From positions 1 to 8,394 of the forward strand of contig CAYYMI010000082.1 in the NCBI GenBank assembly GCA_964472905.1: a stretch of DNA of 8,394 nt, given 5' to 3'. How positions within the stretch are numbered: the stretch's first letter is position 1; each line of letters starts with the position of its first letter. The notes under the pieces were generated by a model. It worked only from the letters and a program-made list of their open reading frames with translations, did no database searches and was not told where the DNA came from. Below are positions 6,128 through 8,394 of this stretch, piece after piece. The position numbers were made by a program, and so were the translations under genes. This stretch comes from Hellea sp964472905. Its GTDB lineage: Bacteria > Pseudomonadota > Alphaproteobacteria > Caulobacterales > Maricaulaceae.

Positions 6128-7090
6128 ATGTTTGGCTTAAGTCCAAAAGATCGTGTCCAAAAAATAGGATTTTTACTCCTGCCGCAATTTTCAATGATTG
6201 CTTTTACGGCATCTATTGAACCCTTGCGCTCAGCCAACAGAATGAGCCGTCAAACTTTATATGAATGGCAAACATTAAGCTTAGACGGTCTCCCCATTAC
6301 GGCGAGTAATGGCGTAACCATTACCCCCGATAAAGCCGTCCGCTTTGCACATGAATGTGACGTTGTCTTTGTTTGCTCTGGAACACGCCCTCAAAAATAT
6401 TTATCTTCCACCTTACAAAACGAACTGCGCAGCTTAGCCTTAAGGGGAAAAGCCCTTGGCGCTGTTTGCACAGGGTCTTTTGCACTCGCCTATGCAGGTA
6501 TTTTAACGGGATATCGCTGTACAATTCACTGGGAAGACCTTGAAACATTTAAAGAAGTTTATCCCAACTTAGATATAACAGCGACGCTCTTTGAAATAGA
6601 TCGTAATAGATTCACATGTTCGGGGGGTACTGCCCCTCTAGATATGATGATTTACTCCATTAAACTCGATCACGGGGAAACTCTTGCACATAATGTTGCA
6701 GAGCAGATGTTGCATAATTTTGTGCGTGAGCCTCATGACAGTCAACGCATGGCCATTGAACATCGAACAGGTATTCATCATCCAAAATTGCTAGCCGCGA
6801 TAGGATATATGGAAGCGTTTTCTGAAAATCCAATGTCCTTGGAAAAACTAGCTGAAACAGTTGGCGTATCATTACGGCAACTCGAACGGCTTTTTAAAAC
6901 TGAAATGAAAACAACCCCAGCTCAATATTATATGTCAATCAGACTGCAAAGAGCGCGTCAGTTTTTACGGCGCACGACATTATCAGTCTTGGAGGTCGGC
7001 ATAGCGGTAGGATTTAACTCCCCATCCCACTTTACCCAAACATATAAAAAACGCTTTGGGCACACCCCATCTGAGGAACGTAAAATTTAG
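6128..7090 (+). CDS. GlxA-family AraC-type transcriptional regulator, GbdR-like
   Basis: A 320-residue activator with an N-terminal DJ-1/PfpI-like (class I glutamine amidotransferase fold) sensor, about 11-180, and a C-terminal AraC DNA-binding domain, about 220-318. Sensor marks are FSMIAFTASIEPLRSANR (21-38), GAVCTGSFALA (111-121, with Cys114 at the nucleophile-elbow position), IHWED (133-137) and CSGGTAPLDMM (164-174). The two helix-turn-helix units are SLEKLAETVGVSLRQLERLF (237-256) and VLEVGIAVGFNSPSHFTQTY (287-306). Family members such as GbdR, CdhR and SouR sense glycine betaine, carnitine or sarcosine and activate their catabolism. The EPLRSANR signature and context fit the betaine-type subgroup, but the ligand (betaine, DMSP or other) is inferred. 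It sits 6 nt after the lyase gene, so it is co-transcribed and may regulate both sides of the divergent region. No strong ribosome site precedes the ATG. Confidence 0.92.
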   Translation: MFGLSPKDRVQKIGFLLLPQFSMIAFTASIEPLRSANRMSRQTLYEWQTLSLDGLPITASNGVTITPDKAVRFAHECDVVFVCSGTRPQKYLSSTLQNELRSLALRGKALGAVCTGSFALAYAGILTGYRCTIHWEDLETFKEVYPNLDITATLFEIDRNRFTCSGGTAPLDMMIYSIKLDHGETLAHNVAEQMLHNFVREPHDSQRMAIEHRTGIHHPKLLAAIGYMEAFSENPMSLEKLAETVGVSLRQLERLFKTEMKTTPAQYYMSIRLQRARQFLRRTTLSVLEVGIAVGFNSPSHFTQTYKKRFGHTPSEERKI

Positions 7091-8334
7091 CGCTTTGTTT
7101 TCTTCGTCCTAAATATAATGCGCGGATCGGCTCTTAAAATAAGGTTCATGGATCGCGGACGCGCTATCGTCACGTAATCAGATGTTTCCTTAGGCGCATC
7201 ACGAACTGCTATTCTATAAACCGCATAAATTGCTAACACAGCATGTACCGTAGCCGTATAAGCAAAAAGACCGGAAGGCCCTATCTGCGACATAACAAAA
7301 GGCGCGACAGACGGGCCAATGACTGAGCCAATGCCATAAATAAGTAATAACCCTCCACTAATAGCTACAAATTCATGGGGCTGTGCATAATCATTGGCGT
7401 GAGCCGCGCTCATACCATAAACTTGCATTGAAAACATTCCATAAATAGCTCCACCAGCTAAAAGCATAAATTGGGACTCAGGTCCAAAATGCCAGAGAAA
7501 AACACCTGCGGCAGACGCAAAAATAGTCGAAAGTAAAAGCACCACACGCCGGCCTATCTTATCTGATAAAAAGCCCGCGGGCCATTGCAGAACAGCCCCA
7601 AACGCTATGACAACGCTCATAAATATTGAGATCATTAAAACGGAATGTCCTAACTCTTTTACAAAAACAGGCGCGACTCCCCAAAAAGCGCCATTCGCCA
7701 TACCCACGGCGAAACATCCCCCAACGGCCAAAGGCGATGTCCTAATAAGTTTTTTAAGATTGAGTGACGTTTCTGTCACAGCCATCGGGGCCTTAGCGGC
7801 AGACAAAGATACAGGAAAAATCGCCAGACAAATCAATATTGCGACAAGAGAAAATAAAACAAACCCTTTCGGGTCTGATAAGGTTAGCATGAACTGTCCT
7901 GCAGTCACTGCCGCGAGGTCAACCATACGGTATAATGACAAAACTTGGCCGCGCTTATCATTAGGAGCTTGTTCATTAATCCAGCTCTCGATTAACAGAT
8001 AAAGCCCAGCAAAGCTAAACCCTACAAAGACTCTCAGGAGTATCCAAACGGGTACACTTAACACGATGGCGTGGATAAGTGTTGTTGCTGCAATGATTGA
8101 GGATAAGGCCGCAAAGACACGAACATGCCCAACACGTTTTACTAAATATGGCGTTCCGAAACAGCCCGCAATAAATCCTGCAAAATAGGCCGACGTTAGA
8201 AACCCAATCGCCGCAACAGGAAACCCTTCTAATTGGGCCCGAACAGCGATCAGAGTTGACATCAAACCTCCGCCTGCGAGCAATATAGCTGCGGAGACTA
8301 AGAGAGCACCAACGGAAGACAAAACAGCCTTCAT
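7087..8334 (-). CDS. Major facilitator superfamily transporter (YcaD-like), 12 TM
   Basis: An inner-membrane secondary transporter of about 415 residues and twelve hydrophobic segments in two halves, split by a polar loop near 180-200. MFS loop motifs are GTPYLVKRVGHVRVF (61-75, between TM2 and TM3) and the better conserved GFLSDKIGRR (255-264, between TM8 and TM9), numbered from the GTG at 8337. LIESWINEQAPNDKRGQ (115-131) resembles the YcaD-type subgroup. The C-terminus ends in a basic tail (TKKTKR). AAAGG at 8343-8347 serves either the ATG at 8334 (8 nt spacing, chosen) or an in-frame GTG just upstream at 8337. The substrate is unknown. Its stop codon overlaps that of the convergent regulator, and it appears to belong to the transcription unit entering from the right edge, so a link to methyl metabolism is not shown. 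Confidence 0.88.
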   Translation of the reverse strand: MKAVLSSVGALLVSAAILLAGGGLMSTLIAVRAQLEGFPVAAIGFLTSAYFAGFIAGCFGTPYLVKRVGHVRVFAALSSIIAATTLIHAIVLSVPVWILLRVFVGFSFAGLYLLIESWINEQAPNDKRGQVLSLYRMVDLAAVTAGQFMLTLSDPKGFVLFSLVAILICLAIFPVSLSAAKAPMAVTETSLNLKKLIRTSPLAVGGCFAVGMANGAFWGVAPVFVKELGHSVLMISIFMSVVIAFGAVLQWPAGFLSDKIGRRVVLLLSTIFASAAGVFLWHFGPESQFMLLAGGAIYGMFSMQVYGMSAAHANDYAQPHEFVAISGGLLLIYGIGSVIGPSVAPFVMSQIGPSGLFAYTATVHAVLAIYAVYRIAVRDAPKETSDYVTIARPRSMNLILRADPRIIFRTKKTKR

Positions 8335-8345
8335 CACACTGACCT

Positions 8346-8394
8346 TTAAAGCAGACGCACTGCACCTTCGCCGGATCGGCTATAAATCGCCATA
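8346..8394 (-). CDS. Possible C-terminal end of an upstream gene cut by the window edge
   Basis: On the minus strand a frame is open from the window edge to TAA at 8346-8348, giving 15 codons that read MAIYSRSGEGAVRLL. The stop lies 11 nt before the transporter ATG, and the transporter's AAAGG ribosome site overlaps it, the usual layout of genes in one operon. The stretch is GC-richer and protein-like, unlike the AT-rich intergenic DNA elsewhere in the window. It is too short to name a family. Alternatively it is simply the transporter's leader region. Confidence 0.4.
   Translation of the reverse strand, partial: MAIYSRSGEGAVRLL

Noticed and set aside
7607..8002. Plus-strand frame of about 130 codons opposite the transporter
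   Set aside because: Antisense shadow of transmembrane coding sequence, with no domain or ribosome site.
8015..8365. Minus-strand frame of 116 codons overlapping the transporter start in another frame
   Set aside because: Cys- and Arg-rich composition typical of an out-of-frame reading of the MFS gene; the transporter frame explains the sequence.
1..8394. CRISPR arrays, insertion sequences, tRNA or rRNA genes, attachment sites
   Set aside because: No repeated units, transposase-like frames, terminal repeats or RNA-gene signatures were seen; nearly all the DNA is accounted for by compact metabolic genes.

Overview
The window looks like part of a marine alphaproteobacterial chromosome. The coding DNA is moderately AT-rich, the genes are tightly packed, and the gene set combines a DddP-type DMSP lyase, a GlxA/GbdR-type regulator, and a corrinoid plus tetrahydrofolate (THF) methyl-transfer operon. 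I see this combination as typical of Roseobacter-, SAR116- or rhizobial-type genomes. The lineage is inferred from gene content only; no rRNA or marker gene is present.

Left block (1-4574, all minus strand, transcribed right to left) is a five-gene one-carbon operon. Its order is formate-THF ligase (fhs), B12-binding corrinoid protein, DUF1638 protein, a short MetF-like methylene-THF reductase, and a methyl-THF:corrinoid methyltransferase cut by the window edge. Gaps are 25, 4, -8 and 16 nt, so it almost certainly forms one transcript. Read as a pathway, a methyl group loaded on the corrinoid protein passes to THF, is oxidised from methyl-THF through methylene- and formyl-THF, and is released as formate with ATP by Fhs. 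The enzyme that would take the methyl group from the substrate (an MttB/MtgB-type protein) and the corrinoid reductive activator are not in the window.

The centre (4575-4798) is a strongly AT-rich (about 29% G+C by hand count) divergent intergenic region that should carry the promoters for both directions.

Right block, plus strand (4799-7090), is an M24-fold protein with the complete metal-ligand and catalytic set of DMSP lyase DddP. It is followed 6 nt later by a GlxA-family AraC regulator of the type that senses quaternary-ammonium compounds such as glycine betaine (GbdR-like).

The right end (7087-8394, minus strand) holds a 12-TM major facilitator protein whose stop codon overlaps the regulator's stop codon, and the last codons of an upstream gene that runs off the window.

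The main point of interest is the head-to-head arrangement of a DMSP-lyase-like gene plus betaine-type regulator with a corrinoid/THF methyl-oxidation operon. It suggests one regulon for an osmolyte (DMSP, glycine betaine or a relative) in which both the lyase and the methyl-transfer chemistry are deployed.
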